A stretch of DNA of 64,000 bases, from contig NZ_CP058648.1 of NCBI RefSeq assembly GCF_018141405.1, positions 697,001-761,000 of the forward strand, given 5' to 3'. Below are positions 47,749 to 56,197 of the stretch, in pieces (position 1 is the stretch's first letter; each line of letters opens with the position of its first letter). The stretch comes from Serpentinicella alkaliphila. GTDB taxonomy: Bacteria; Bacillota; Clostridia; Peptostreptococcales; Natronincolaceae. Under the pieces are notes generated by a model. That model was not told where the DNA came from. It made no database searches and worked only from the letters and a program-made list of their open reading frames with translations. The position numbers and the translations under genes were made by a program.

Positions 47749-48816
47749 TTAAAGCAGAACATAGTCTTCTAATAGCTTTAAAAATAGATCATTTTGTTCT
47801 TTAGTTCCAATAGAAACCCTCAAGCAGCCTGCTAAAGGTCCTTGTTCCCCAAAATGTCTAATAAGGACACCTTTATTAATTAAATGCTCGTAAATATCCT
47901 TTGCATTTTTTATATTAAATAGGATAAAATTTGCTTCGCTATTATAAACCTTAATATTACAAAGTTTATTTAGCTTATCCTTCACTCTTTCTCTCTCATC
48001 TATAATTTCCTCAATAATTTCCTTAGACCATTCTTTATTTTCTAGACATACCTTTGCGGCTAACTGGTCAATGCTACTAACGTTATATGGTGGTTTTACC
48101 CTGTTAATTGCCTCTGTAAGCTCCGTTGATGCTATAGAGTACCCTACCCTAGCCCCAGCTAAACCAAAGGCCTTAGAAAGAGTTCTAAGGACAACCACAT
48201 TATTATATTTTTCAACCAAGTCGATAGCACTATCCTTATAAAATTCCATATAAGCTTCATCAATAGCAACTATTCCTGTAGAATTTTCAATTACCTGTAT
48301 AATGTCATCCTTTGGAATTACTCCCCCTGTTGGGTTGTTTGGATTTGTTAGAAAAATTACTTTAGGTTTTTCCTCTTTCATAACCCTAATAAATTCAGCG
48401 CAATTAAATTCAAAGTTTTCACCTAAGGGTACCTCTAATGTCACCCCACCAGCGACTTGATTTGTAATTCTATACATATCAAAGGTTGGTGTATGAATTA
48501 ATATTTTATCTCCCTTGTCTATAAAAGCATTAATTATTAAAGTGATTATTTGGTCTGAACCACAACCTAAAATAATTTGATCTATAGAAACACCTAAATC
48601 TTCAGCTAGCATTCCTCTAACTACCGTGGAATCACTATCTGGATATTCATTTATTTTTAAGTTTTTAAGCTCTTCTATTATTTTATCATTGAGTTTTAAT
48701 GCAACATGATTATTTTCATTAGCATCAAGCTTTGCTAATACCTTATAGCTTTTTGGTTTATATGGAGTCAAGCTTCTAACGCTCTCCTTTAATAATCCTT
48801 CAATCATATTATTCAA
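47749..48816 (-). CDS. hisC: Histidinol-phosphate aminotransferase
   Basis: This 355-residue PLP enzyme (aminotransferase class I/II) has FLTNPNNPTGG and the PLP-lysine in LRTLSKAFGLAGARVGY. It converts imidazole acetol-phosphate and glutamate to histidinol-phosphate. Its ATG overlaps the end of hisD by 8 bp. The N-terminal AKLDANENNHV matches HisC. Confidence 0.96.
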   Translation of the reverse strand: MNNMIEGLLKESVRSLTPYKPKSYKVLAKLDANENNHVALKLNDKIIEELKNLKINEYPDSDSTVVRGMLAEDLGVSIDQIILGCGSDQIITLIINAFIDKGDKILIHTPTFDMYRITNQVAGGVTLEVPLGENFEFNCAEFIRVMKEEKPKVIFLTNPNNPTGGVIPKDDIIQVIENSTGIVAIDEAYMEFYKDSAIDLVEKYNNVVVLRTLSKAFGLAGARVGYSIASTELTEAINRVKPPYNVSSIDQLAAKVCLENKEWSKEIIEEIIDERERVKDKLNKLCNIKVYNSEANFILFNIKNAKDIYEHLINKGVLIRHFGEQGPLAGCLRVSIGTKEQNDLFLKLLEDYVLL

Positions 48817-50101
48817 ACCTCACTTTGATTGAATTTTTGTGAGCAGTTAATCCCTCCTGCTCTGCAAGCCTCATGGCTGCATCCTTTACTCTTCTTAGGG
48901 CATCCTTACTATAATAAATTACACTTGATTTTTTTGTAAAATCGTCTACTGAAAGAGGAGAGAAAAATTTTGCCGTTCCACTAGTAGGTAAAACGTGATT
49001 TGGCCCTGCAATGTAATCCCCTAAAGGCTCTGGAGCATAGTCTCCTAAAAATATAGCCCCTGCATTTTTTATTTTATTTAATAGCTCAAAAGGATTTTTA
49101 ACACATACCTCTAAATGCTCTGGAGCAATTTCATCTGAAAGCTCAATTGCCTGCTCCATTGTATCAGTTATAATTATTTTTCCATAGTCAGCTAGGGATT
49201 TCTCAGCAATTTCACTTCTTTCTAAAAGTGCTGTTTGTATTTCTAGCTCAGCTTTCACCTTCTCTGCTAAGCTTTCACTAGTTGTAATTAATATGGAAGA
49301 TGCTAGTTCATCATGTTCTGCTTGAGATAACATATCTGCAGCTACAAATCTAGGATTAGCTGTTTCATCAGCTAAAATTAATATTTCACTAGGCCCTGCT
49401 ATCATATCTATGTCTACATAGCCATATACAAGTCGTTTAGCAGTGGCAACATATATGTTACCAGGCCCAACAATTTTATCTACCTTTGGTACAGTTTGAG
49501 TACCGAAGGCTAGGGCAGCTATAGCCTGTGCTCCCCCAACTTTATATATTTCTGTTACTCCTACTTCCTTAGCAGCTACTAAAATTCCTGCGTTAACACT
49601 GCCTTCTTTAGATGGGGGTGTTACCATTACTATTCTTTTTACGCCAGCTACTATAGCTGGTAGAGCATTCATAAGCACTGAAGAAGGATATGGTGCTGTG
49701 CCCCCCGGAACATATATACCAGCACTTCCTACAGGGCCTATTTTTTGTCCTAAAATAATATCCTCATCATCTGAAGTAAACCATGAGTTTTGTTTTTGCT
49801 TCATATGGTAGCTTTTAATATTATCTATAGCTACCCTTATAGCACTTATAAATTCATCATCTACTGACTTATATGCCCTTTCGAATTCCTCTTCAGTAAC
49901 CTTCAGACCTACGTCCTCTAAATTTACTTTATCGAATTCTTTAGTAAATTGAATAAGAGCCTTATCTCCATTCAACTTAACTTTATCTAATATCATTTGT
50001 ACCCCATCGTTATAATCTGTAAAATCAACAGAGCCTCTTGAACTAAGTAACTCAAATATTCTCTCTCTATTTAATTGCTTCATGTTAACTATTTCAACCA
50101 T
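48809..50101 (-). CDS. hisD: Histidinol dehydrogenase
   Basis: This 430-residue zinc enzyme oxidises histidinol to histidine with two NAD+. Motifs: VPGGTAPYPSSVLMNALPA, VDKIVGPGNIYVATAKR, AGPSEILILAD, MLSQAEHDELASS and EIAPEHLEVC. A GGGGAG site lies before the ATG; the hisG stop is 3 bp upstream. All catalytic residues I can place are present. Confidence 0.97.
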   Translation of the reverse strand: MVEIVNMKQLNRERIFELLSSRGSVDFTDYNDGVQMILDKVKLNGDKALIQFTKEFDKVNLEDVGLKVTEEEFERAYKSVDDEFISAIRVAIDNIKSYHMKQKQNSWFTSDDEDIILGQKIGPVGSAGIYVPGGTAPYPSSVLMNALPAIVAGVKRIVMVTPPSKEGSVNAGILVAAKEVGVTEIYKVGGAQAIAALAFGTQTVPKVDKIVGPGNIYVATAKRLVYGYVDIDMIAGPSEILILADETANPRFVAADMLSQAEHDELASSILITTSESLAEKVKAELEIQTALLERSEIAEKSLADYGKIIITDTMEQAIELSDEIAPEHLEVCVKNPFELLNKIKNAGAIFLGDYAPEPLGDYIAGPNHVLPTSGTAKFFSPLSVDDFTKKSSVIYYSKDALRRVKDAAMRLAEQEGLTAHKNSIKVRFE

Positions 50102-50104
50102 ATT

Positions 50105-50740
50105 TTACTCCCCTTTGTTAACTTCATCGGATATTCTTTGGATTAACTCCATGATTTTTTTCTTTTTAGTTTTAAAGCTCACTTTATTTACTACTAATCT
50201 AGCACTAATTTGTGCTACATCCTCTAAAACAACTAAGCCATTTTCCTTTAATGTCTTACCTGTTTCAACTATATCTACTATAACATCGGCCAACCCCATG
50301 ATTGGGGCTAGCTCAACGGACCCTTCCTGCTTGATAACTTCGACGGATTGCCCTTTTTGTGCAAAAAACTTCTTAGTTACATTTGTATATTTAGTAGCTA
50401 CAGTTAGGTGTTTTTTACTGTCGTAATCCATATTTACCTTTCCAGCTACTGCAAATTTACACTTTCCAAATTTTAAGTCAAGCACCTCATAAAGCTGTTT
50501 ATCAGCCTCCAATAAAGTATCCTTTCCAACCATTCCTATATCAACAACCCCATGTTCTACATATGTAGGTACATCCGCTGCTTTTAAAAGTATAATCTCC
50601 AGGCCTTCCCCAGGTATATCAAACACTAGCTTTCTAGAGCCTGCCTTTAGTTCATCACAGTTCATTCCTGACTGGGATAATAAATCAATAGCAAAGTCAG
50701 CTAACCGACCTTTAGCTATAGCTAATTTTACCTTCTCCAC
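50105..50740 (-). CDS. hisG: ATP phosphoribosyltransferase, short-form catalytic subunit
   Basis: This 211-residue enzyme commits ATP and PRPP to histidine synthesis. It is the short form, starting MEKVKLAIAKGRLADFAID, with the PRPP loop EGSVELAPIMGLADVIVDIV-like region near 165-185. It lacks the C-terminal regulatory domain, so it depends on HisZ, whose gene is directly upstream (12 bp gap). Confidence 0.96.
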   Translation of the reverse strand: MEKVKLAIAKGRLADFAIDLLSQSGMNCDELKAGSRKLVFDIPGEGLEIILLKAADVPTYVEHGVVDIGMVGKDTLLEADKQLYEVLDLKFGKCKFAVAGKVNMDYDSKKHLTVATKYTNVTKKFFAQKGQSVEVIKQEGSVELAPIMGLADVIVDIVETGKTLKENGLVVLEDVAQISARLVVNKVSFKTKKKKIMELIQRISDEVNKGE

Positions 50741-50752
50741 AATTATGCCCCC

Positions 50753-51958
50753 TTATATGAACACCTTTTCTATATTCCCATTAACAATCTTAATTATTTC
50801 ATCTACTTTTCTTCTTTTGCTATATTCTAATATATCCTCGGAATTTTCTAAAAGACAAATCTCTACGATATTACCTTCAGCCCTTATTTCATTAATTTTG
50901 TCCAATGTAGCCCCATCTATATCCCCTGAATCTATTAATAAATAATTTTTAGTTTTTGAATTATCTAACTTGTTTTGTAGCTTTAGAGCCCTAATAATTT
51001 GGTCCACTAAAAATGCAAATCCTGTGGCAGGACATTTAATGCCGAAGTCTTCCATTAACTGATTGTATCTTCCACCGCTAAGTAAAACTACTCCTAGGGA
51101 TTTAGTGAAGCCTTTAAAAATAATTCCTGTATAATATTCAAGCCTTGCAACCATACCTAAATCAATAGAAATATATTTACCTAAACCCAACCTTTCAATA
51201 GATTGGCATATTAATTTTAGCTCCTCTACAGCCTCTTTCATTGCCTCTGTTAAAGGTAATTGTACTAATGACTCCAGTACTTCCTTTGGAGTCCCAAACA
51301 GTCTAGGTATCTCTGCAAGAATTAAACTTATATTCGGTTCTAAACCTAAGCCCTCCACATATTCTTCTAGCTCAATAAAGTTTTTATTCTCTATAAACTG
51401 GACAATTATTTCCTTCTCTTCCTCGTCAATATTAATACTTTTGAAAACTTCTCTTAATATTTTCACTTGGCCTATATCTATTTGAAAGTTTTCTAATCCA
51501 AGATCTATTAAGCTTTCAATGGCCGTAATAATAACCTCTACATCCCCTTTGTATGAGGATATTCCAAATAGTTCTACTCCAGCCTGACGAAACTCTCTCT
51601 TTTTCCCTGCCTGCTCCTCATCTATTCTAAATACATTTTCTACATAGGATAATTTTATTGGGTAAATAAAATCTTTCATTTTAGTTCCTACAATTCTTGC
51701 CATAGGAATAGTACAATCCGGCCTTAAAACTAAAAGCTTACCATTTGTATCTATAAGCTTAAACATCTTATCTCCACTTGCTGCTAAATAATCTGAAGAA
51801 AACATATCATAATACTCTAAGGTAGGACTACTTACTTCCATATACCCCATTTTTGTAAAGTTATCCATTAATCTATCCTCTAGGCTTCTTCTGTACGCGC
51901 AATCATCAATTAATATATCCTGTACCCCCTCAGGTAACAGAACCCTTTTAGAAACCAT
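50753..51958 (-). CDS. hisZ: ATP phosphoribosyltransferase regulatory subunit HisZ
   Basis: This 401-residue paralogue of histidyl-tRNA synthetase has class II core features (LPEGVQDILIDD, VLRPDCTIPMARIV, YVENVFR, GVELFGISS) but no anticodon-binding domain, as in HisZ. It activates and gives feedback control to short HisG. I chose the ATG at 51958 (MVSKRVLLPEG), 8 bases after GGAG; a GTG at 51967 overlaps that site. It is first in the his operon. Confidence 0.93.
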   Translation of the reverse strand: MVSKRVLLPEGVQDILIDDCAYRRSLEDRLMDNFTKMGYMEVSSPTLEYYDMFSSDYLAASGDKMFKLIDTNGKLLVLRPDCTIPMARIVGTKMKDFIYPIKLSYVENVFRIDEEQAGKKREFRQAGVELFGISSYKGDVEVIITAIESLIDLGLENFQIDIGQVKILREVFKSINIDEEEKEIIVQFIENKNFIELEEYVEGLGLEPNISLILAEIPRLFGTPKEVLESLVQLPLTEAMKEAVEELKLICQSIERLGLGKYISIDLGMVARLEYYTGIIFKGFTKSLGVVLLSGGRYNQLMEDFGIKCPATGFAFLVDQIIRALKLQNKLDNSKTKNYLLIDSGDIDGATLDKINEIRAEGNIVEICLLENSEDILEYSKRRKVDEIIKIVNGNIEKVFI

Positions 51959-51975
51959 AATCTCCACTCCTGTCT

Positions 51976-51993
51976 ACTTTAATTAATTAAAGT
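51976..51993. promoter_or_regulatory. Perfect 18-bp palindrome in the his operon leader
   Basis: ACTTTAATTAATTAAAGT lies between the promoter and the hisZ ribosome binding site. The symmetry is exact. Its position (downstream of the start of transcription) suits a repressor roadblock. The binding protein is unknown. Confidence 0.5.
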
Positions 51994-52019
51994 GATAAAT
52001 CGAAAAAGTATTTTAAATT

Positions 52020-52048
52020 ATATTAATATTATTTAACCCTTTTGTCAA
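52020..52048 (-). promoter_or_regulatory. Promoter of the hisZGDCB operon
   Basis: On the minus strand perfect TTGACA (52048-52043), 17-bp spacer and TAATAT (52025-52020), about 60 bp upstream of the hisZ ATG. I see no T-box specifier or GGUGGNACCGCG block in the leader. Confidence 0.7.
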
Positions 52049-52250
52049 TATATATTTATTTATAATTTTCTCAATATTTCAAAACTTCTATATACATAAT
52101 ATACCATTTAGTTAATACCTGTCCTGGTTTTACTATTTATAGTTTTAAATTTGTTATACATTAATTTATACTATTTATAGATTATAGTATATACTATTGG
52201 GTATAGATTTCTTATTAAAACAACTATAAATACGAGATAGGGGTAGGCAT

Positions 52251-54113
52251 ATGCACAAAAACAGTATACCAGTCAGTATTATATTTACACTAATTTTAGG
52301 ATTAATATTCAGTCATACTTTTTTATATTGCGAGGCCACCACCCCACAGGCTTTTTTTGATGCCTCTAATTATAGCTTTGATGAAAATGGAATATTTTCA
52401 TTAAAGGGTTATTGGGAATATTATCCTAATAGCCTACTGGAGCCCTCGGATTTTGCTAATTCCGATTTAGATCCTAAATATATAACTATCCCAGGTGAGC
52501 TCTCGGCTCAACAATACAATGGAGAGGAATTCCCCGCAGAAAGCTATGGTACCTTAAGAACAGTGGTTAAACTTAAGGATTCAGCCGCCCTATATGGATT
52601 AAAGGCTAAATATTTATCAAGTTCAAACAGTATATGGATAAATGGTAAACTGCTATCTACCTCTGGAGTAGTTGGTACTAATAAATTAGAATATACTCCT
52701 AAATATATTCCTTCAGAGATATATTTCGTACCCAACAACGAGTATGTTGAAATAGTAATTCAAATTGCAAACTTTCATCATAGAAGAATTAGACTTAACG
52801 AAATATTACTAGGTAAAGCTGAACAGATTAAAAGGTTTACCAATTTAGGAATTATAAAGGAAAGTATTATTTTTGGTAGCTTAATTTTAATTGCAATATA
52901 TTATGGAATACTTTATTATTTTATACAAAAACGAGAAAAGGCATCATTGTATTTGGCCCTTATCTCCCTATCTACTGCAATTAGGGGCATAATTGTTAAC
53001 GAGAGGGTTCTAATACGGTTAATGCCAAATATTTCAGCTAAACTAATGTCGAAACTTGGGTATCTTCCAGTATTTATACTGCTACCTTTAATTTCTATAT
53101 ATATTAAAAATTTATTTAAAGAAAATGAAAATCTAATCTCTGATTATCTTTGTAAATACGTAATTGTTTTTTCAATATTTCTAGTAGCTCTTACCTCAGT
53201 AAAAGTATATGATATGGTTTTTGAATATGCTCAATACTTACTTATTGTAAATGCACTCTATTTAATATATATATTGGCTACTAAAGAATTATTTAAAAAA
53301 TCTAAGGGCTATAAAATAATGATTATATGTGGAGTTGTATTGTTATTAACTGCGGTAAACGACCTTTTAAGAGAATTTGACATTATAAATTCTTTTGAAC
53401 TATTCTCCTTTGGGGTAGTTATTTTTATTGCCATACAGGCTTTATTTTTAGCTTGGGAATTCAATTCTTCTTATATACAGGTTCAAAGCCTAGCAAATGA
53501 AAATAAATCTATGTTCGAAAAAATACAAGAGCTTAATCAAGATCTGGAGAAAAAAATTAAAGAGCGTACAACAGAGCTGCAAATGTTAAACAAAAAGCTT
53601 GAACAAACCTCAAATCTCGATCCACTTACAGGTTTGTATAATAGGCGATATTTTGAAAATAGGCTCTCTCATGAGTGGGAAAGGGCCTATAGGAGTAGTC
53701 TACCTATTTCAGTCATTATGATTGATATAGACTGCTTTAAGAACTATAACGACAATTATGGGCATTTACAGGGTGATGTCTGCCTACAACAGGTAGCTAC
53801 GGAAATACAGTTAAATATACAACGTAGCACTGACTTAGTTGCCCGTTATGGCGGAGAAGAATTTATTGTTTTGCTTCCAGAAACTGAGGCTTCCGGTGCC
53901 TTAGTACTTGCGGAGAAAATAAGGAGTAGTATAGAAAACTTAAGAATTACTCATGAATATTCTCATGTAAGTGATGTGATTACTGTAAGCCTTGGAATTA
54001 ATACTGTTATTGTTACTAATGAAATTGATAGAAATGATTTAATAGACAAGGCGGACAAAGGTCTTTATCTTGCAAAGCATAATGGTAGAAATCGAGTTGA
54101 AGTGTTAGCATAA
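52251..54113 (+). CDS. Diguanylate cyclase with 7TMR-DISM sensor region
   Basis: This 620-residue membrane protein has a signal or first helix (about 8-27), an extracytoplasmic beta-rich 7TMR-DISMED2-like domain (about 35-190), about seven membrane helices (200-400), a coiled coil (405-445) and a C-terminal GGDEF domain with active GGEEF at 534-538. An RSTD inhibitory I-site at 525-528 lies five residues upstream, so the enzyme should be active and product inhibited. It makes c-di-GMP from GTP. No riboswitch precedes it. A strong hairpin follows. Confidence 0.92.
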   Translation: MHKNSIPVSIIFTLILGLIFSHTFLYCEATTPQAFFDASNYSFDENGIFSLKGYWEYYPNSLLEPSDFANSDLDPKYITIPGELSAQQYNGEEFPAESYGTLRTVVKLKDSAALYGLKAKYLSSSNSIWINGKLLSTSGVVGTNKLEYTPKYIPSEIYFVPNNEYVEIVIQIANFHHRRIRLNEILLGKAEQIKRFTNLGIIKESIIFGSLILIAIYYGILYYFIQKREKASLYLALISLSTAIRGIIVNERVLIRLMPNISAKLMSKLGYLPVFILLPLISIYIKNLFKENENLISDYLCKYVIVFSIFLVALTSVKVYDMVFEYAQYLLIVNALYLIYILATKELFKKSKGYKIMIICGVVLLLTAVNDLLREFDIINSFELFSFGVVIFIAIQALFLAWEFNSSYIQVQSLANENKSMFEKIQELNQDLEKKIKERTTELQMLNKKLEQTSNLDPLTGLYNRRYFENRLSHEWERAYRSSLPISVIMIDIDCFKNYNDNYGHLQGDVCLQQVATEIQLNIQRSTDLVARYGGEEFIVLLPETEASGALVLAEKIRSSIENLRITHEYSHVSDVITVSLGINTVIVTNEIDRNDLIDKADKGLYLAKHNGRNRVEVLA

Positions 54114-54198
54114 CACACGGCATATAGTTTAATGATTTTGATTAATAATCTTTTTACCTAAATCAATACGCCTTTTAAATAATAGCTACAAGTTTAGG

Positions 54199-54240
54199 TT
54201 TTTGACCAAGTCCATCCAACAAGTTAGACTTGGTCAAAAA
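54199..54240. terminator. Perfect 14-bp hairpin after the GGDEF gene
   Basis: TTTTTGACCAAGTC and GACTTGGTCAAAAA, 14-base loop. The flanks are only weakly T-rich, so it may end transcription from either convergent gene (GGDEF gene + and HTH gene -) or be a structural element. Confidence 0.6.
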
Positions 54241-54325
54241 TCTAGTTTGATCATATATTTTGGATTATATAATTTATTTATTTTTTTACGAATAACCGTA
54301 CAAATAAGGTGTTCTTCTTCTTTTA

Positions 54326-55843
54326 TTACAATCTGTTATATAGATCCCGTAATTTATTGAGCGTTTCTTCTTTACTTAATTCTGATGTGTCAATCTCATC
54401 TTTTAAATAGTCCCAAAATGCTGCTGTAATGTTATTTTCACTGATTGCAAAAATAGCCTGTGGAGGGTTTGTCTTACTAACTATAGCCCCCAGATCCTCC
54501 TTGACGTAAAGACTATAATTCCCTTTTATATTATTGTTAATTAATCGTATATGATAATTCTCATATTTTATTAAGTACTGAATAGTATTTTCTAAATGAG
54601 CCTTATATTCCTCAAGTGTATAATTTATGTTTGTTGTTTCTGTAATTCCAGCAAAAGAAATACTCACTCTCCCTTTACTAACCTCCGAAACTGTTGGAAT
54701 ATGCAAAATCTCATATATGCTATATCGCTCTAACCCTTTTTCAAGTATTTCCTTTCTTTCGTAAAAATAATTAGTATATTTATCCTTTTCCCCACCAGCC
54801 AATCTGCCTATTATTGATTCTGCTACATCATTTGGCATCGTTGCCCAACTTAGCCCACTTGATTTTAGGATAACATCTGCATCTTCTTTTTCAAACTCTC
54901 TTAATAAATCTAAGTATTGTTGTTGATTATCATGGGTGAATATCCGCATTAGGGGTTTGCATAGTGAAAAATAACTATTAAATTCCTCAATCAAAGAATT
55001 TACCGCATTTGCATCTTTCAATAAAATGTTTAATGCCTTATCCTCCATAATTTCAATTGAAGTGGATGTTACGGCCGCTATCTTAGGTGCAATAAATAGG
55101 GTGCGTTTGAAAATTCCATCTCTTTTCTTTGGATAATAATAAGGCTCTATAGCACCAGTCATATACAAGGGTATCCATTTAGCGAGAGCTTCCAGCATTT
55201 CATTTAAATCACGACTTACATTATGAATAATTTTAATTCTATTGCCCTGGGCGATAACACGAGACAACAACTCTCCCCATTTAGCCGTAAAAGTCAAATC
55301 TCCTGTTAACCACTCCATAGACTCATCACTATACAATAATAATGTATTCGGTTTCTTAGTATTTAAAACCATAGATAAAAAAGTCAATACAGCTTCTCTT
55401 TTCCCTTCTATTCCATAATGCAAAGATATATTCGTTTTCATCTTGCCTATATTTGAATCGGAGGATTCTTCAATATCTCCAGACTTCTTCCATAATTGAA
55501 TTTTGGATACTCCATCTAGAAAACCAGATATTGAAGCATGCTCTACTTCATCGTTACCAACTAACCAAAGATAGATCTGCTCTGCCGCCTTTTCAGGTTC
55601 ACAAAATAAGTCTGGTGTCTTTTTTAGTGCTTCTGCTAGTGCCTTATGTTGATATGCCTCTGTACAATGGTTTGCAAAATATGTAGCCATTTTATTTAAG
55701 TAACCGGCATTTTTTACAAGCTTTCTTTCTCCTCTTCGTAATCTGCTTATATGTGAAGAATCCAATGAGGTATACATTGCCAGTGTGCTATTTGTAGTTT
55801 TAGTTATATTCATTATAAAATCAAGCTTTTCATAAAATTTCAC
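54326..55843 (-). CDS. Unrecognised 505-residue HTH (XRE-like) regulator
   Basis: The N-terminus reads as an XRE-type HTH (TTNSTLAMYTSLDSSHISRLRRGER, residues 15-40). The remaining 460 residues are not a family I can name: mixed alpha/beta, with TLLLYSDESMEWLTGD, IKIIHNVSRDLNEMLEAL and YYPKKRDGIFKRTLFIAP. No TPR repeats, kinase or peptidase motifs are seen. It is divergent from the giant SLH gene, with an inverted repeat (55898-55916) between them, so it may control itself and that gene. Confidence 0.6.
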   Translation of the reverse strand: MKFYEKLDFIMNITKTTNSTLAMYTSLDSSHISRLRRGERKLVKNAGYLNKMATYFANHCTEAYQHKALAEALKKTPDLFCEPEKAAEQIYLWLVGNDEVEHASISGFLDGVSKIQLWKKSGDIEESSDSNIGKMKTNISLHYGIEGKREAVLTFLSMVLNTKKPNTLLLYSDESMEWLTGDLTFTAKWGELLSRVIAQGNRIKIIHNVSRDLNEMLEALAKWIPLYMTGAIEPYYYPKKRDGIFKRTLFIAPKIAAVTSTSIEIMEDKALNILLKDANAVNSLIEEFNSYFSLCKPLMRIFTHDNQQQYLDLLREFEKEDADVILKSSGLSWATMPNDVAESIIGRLAGGEKDKYTNYFYERKEILEKGLERYSIYEILHIPTVSEVSKGRVSISFAGITETTNINYTLEEYKAHLENTIQYLIKYENYHIRLINNNIKGNYSLYVKEDLGAIVSKTNPPQAIFAISENNITAAFWDYLKDEIDTSELSKEETLNKLRDLYNRL

Positions 55844-55897
55844 TCTTATCCCCCCTTTAATTTGATTATAGCATAAAAAATATCTTCATCCCATTAT

Positions 55898-55927
55898 TTG
55901 ACATGATTGATGTCAATCAATTTGACA
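55898..55927. promoter_or_regulatory. Candidate operator of the HTH regulator
   Basis: TTGACATGATTGATGTCAA at 55898-55916 is a perfect 7-bp inverted repeat with a 5-bp centre, followed by a third half-site TTGACA at 55922-55927. A TATAAT for the regulator gene lies at 55870-55865 on the minus strand. TTGACA also resembles -35 boxes on both strands. Confidence 0.5.
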
Positions 55928-55989
55928 ATGACAAAACCATTACGAATAAGATTTTTTTAATAATTTTCTATATAATTTTAAAAAAGGTA

Positions 55990-56135
55990 GGATATAAAGT
56001 CAGACTAGAAAACTAGATTTTATGCGACCGCAAGTAACTGTTTTAAATCTTTACGGGACTAATTTGGTGGCTTTGTAGACTCAACAAAACCCATAATGTG
56101 AGCTCAAAAATATTAATTAAACGAGGAGGTGTAAC
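55990..56135 (+). ncRNA. Candidate structured 5' leader of the SLH gene (unassigned class)
   Basis: The 350-bp gap before the SLH gene has a stretch that is less AT-rich than typical intergenic DNA and has several possible pairings: CTAG-AAAA-CTAG (about 56005-56016), ACCG with CGGG plus CAAG with CTTT (56027-56055), and GC-ACC with GGT-GC (56024-56072). An unused GAGGAGGTG at 56123-56131 has no start codon at normal spacing. A possible 18-codon ORF (ATG at 56022, TAG at 56076) lies inside with no ribosome site. I could not match it to a riboswitch class. Confidence 0.35.
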
Positions 56136-56197
56136 TTTAGGAAGACTGGTTCTGTGTAAATAAATAATATGCAATTTTGCATAGTTAGGAGGGCAAT

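Noticed and set aside
51968-52250. T-box or histidine attenuator leader before hisZ
   Set aside because: No GGUGGNACCGCG antiterminator block, no run of His codons and no terminator hairpin were found in the leader.
55990-56135. c-di-GMP-II riboswitch in the SLH leader
   Set aside because: The conserved blocks of that class as I know them are not present; only weak, hand-drawn pairings support structure.
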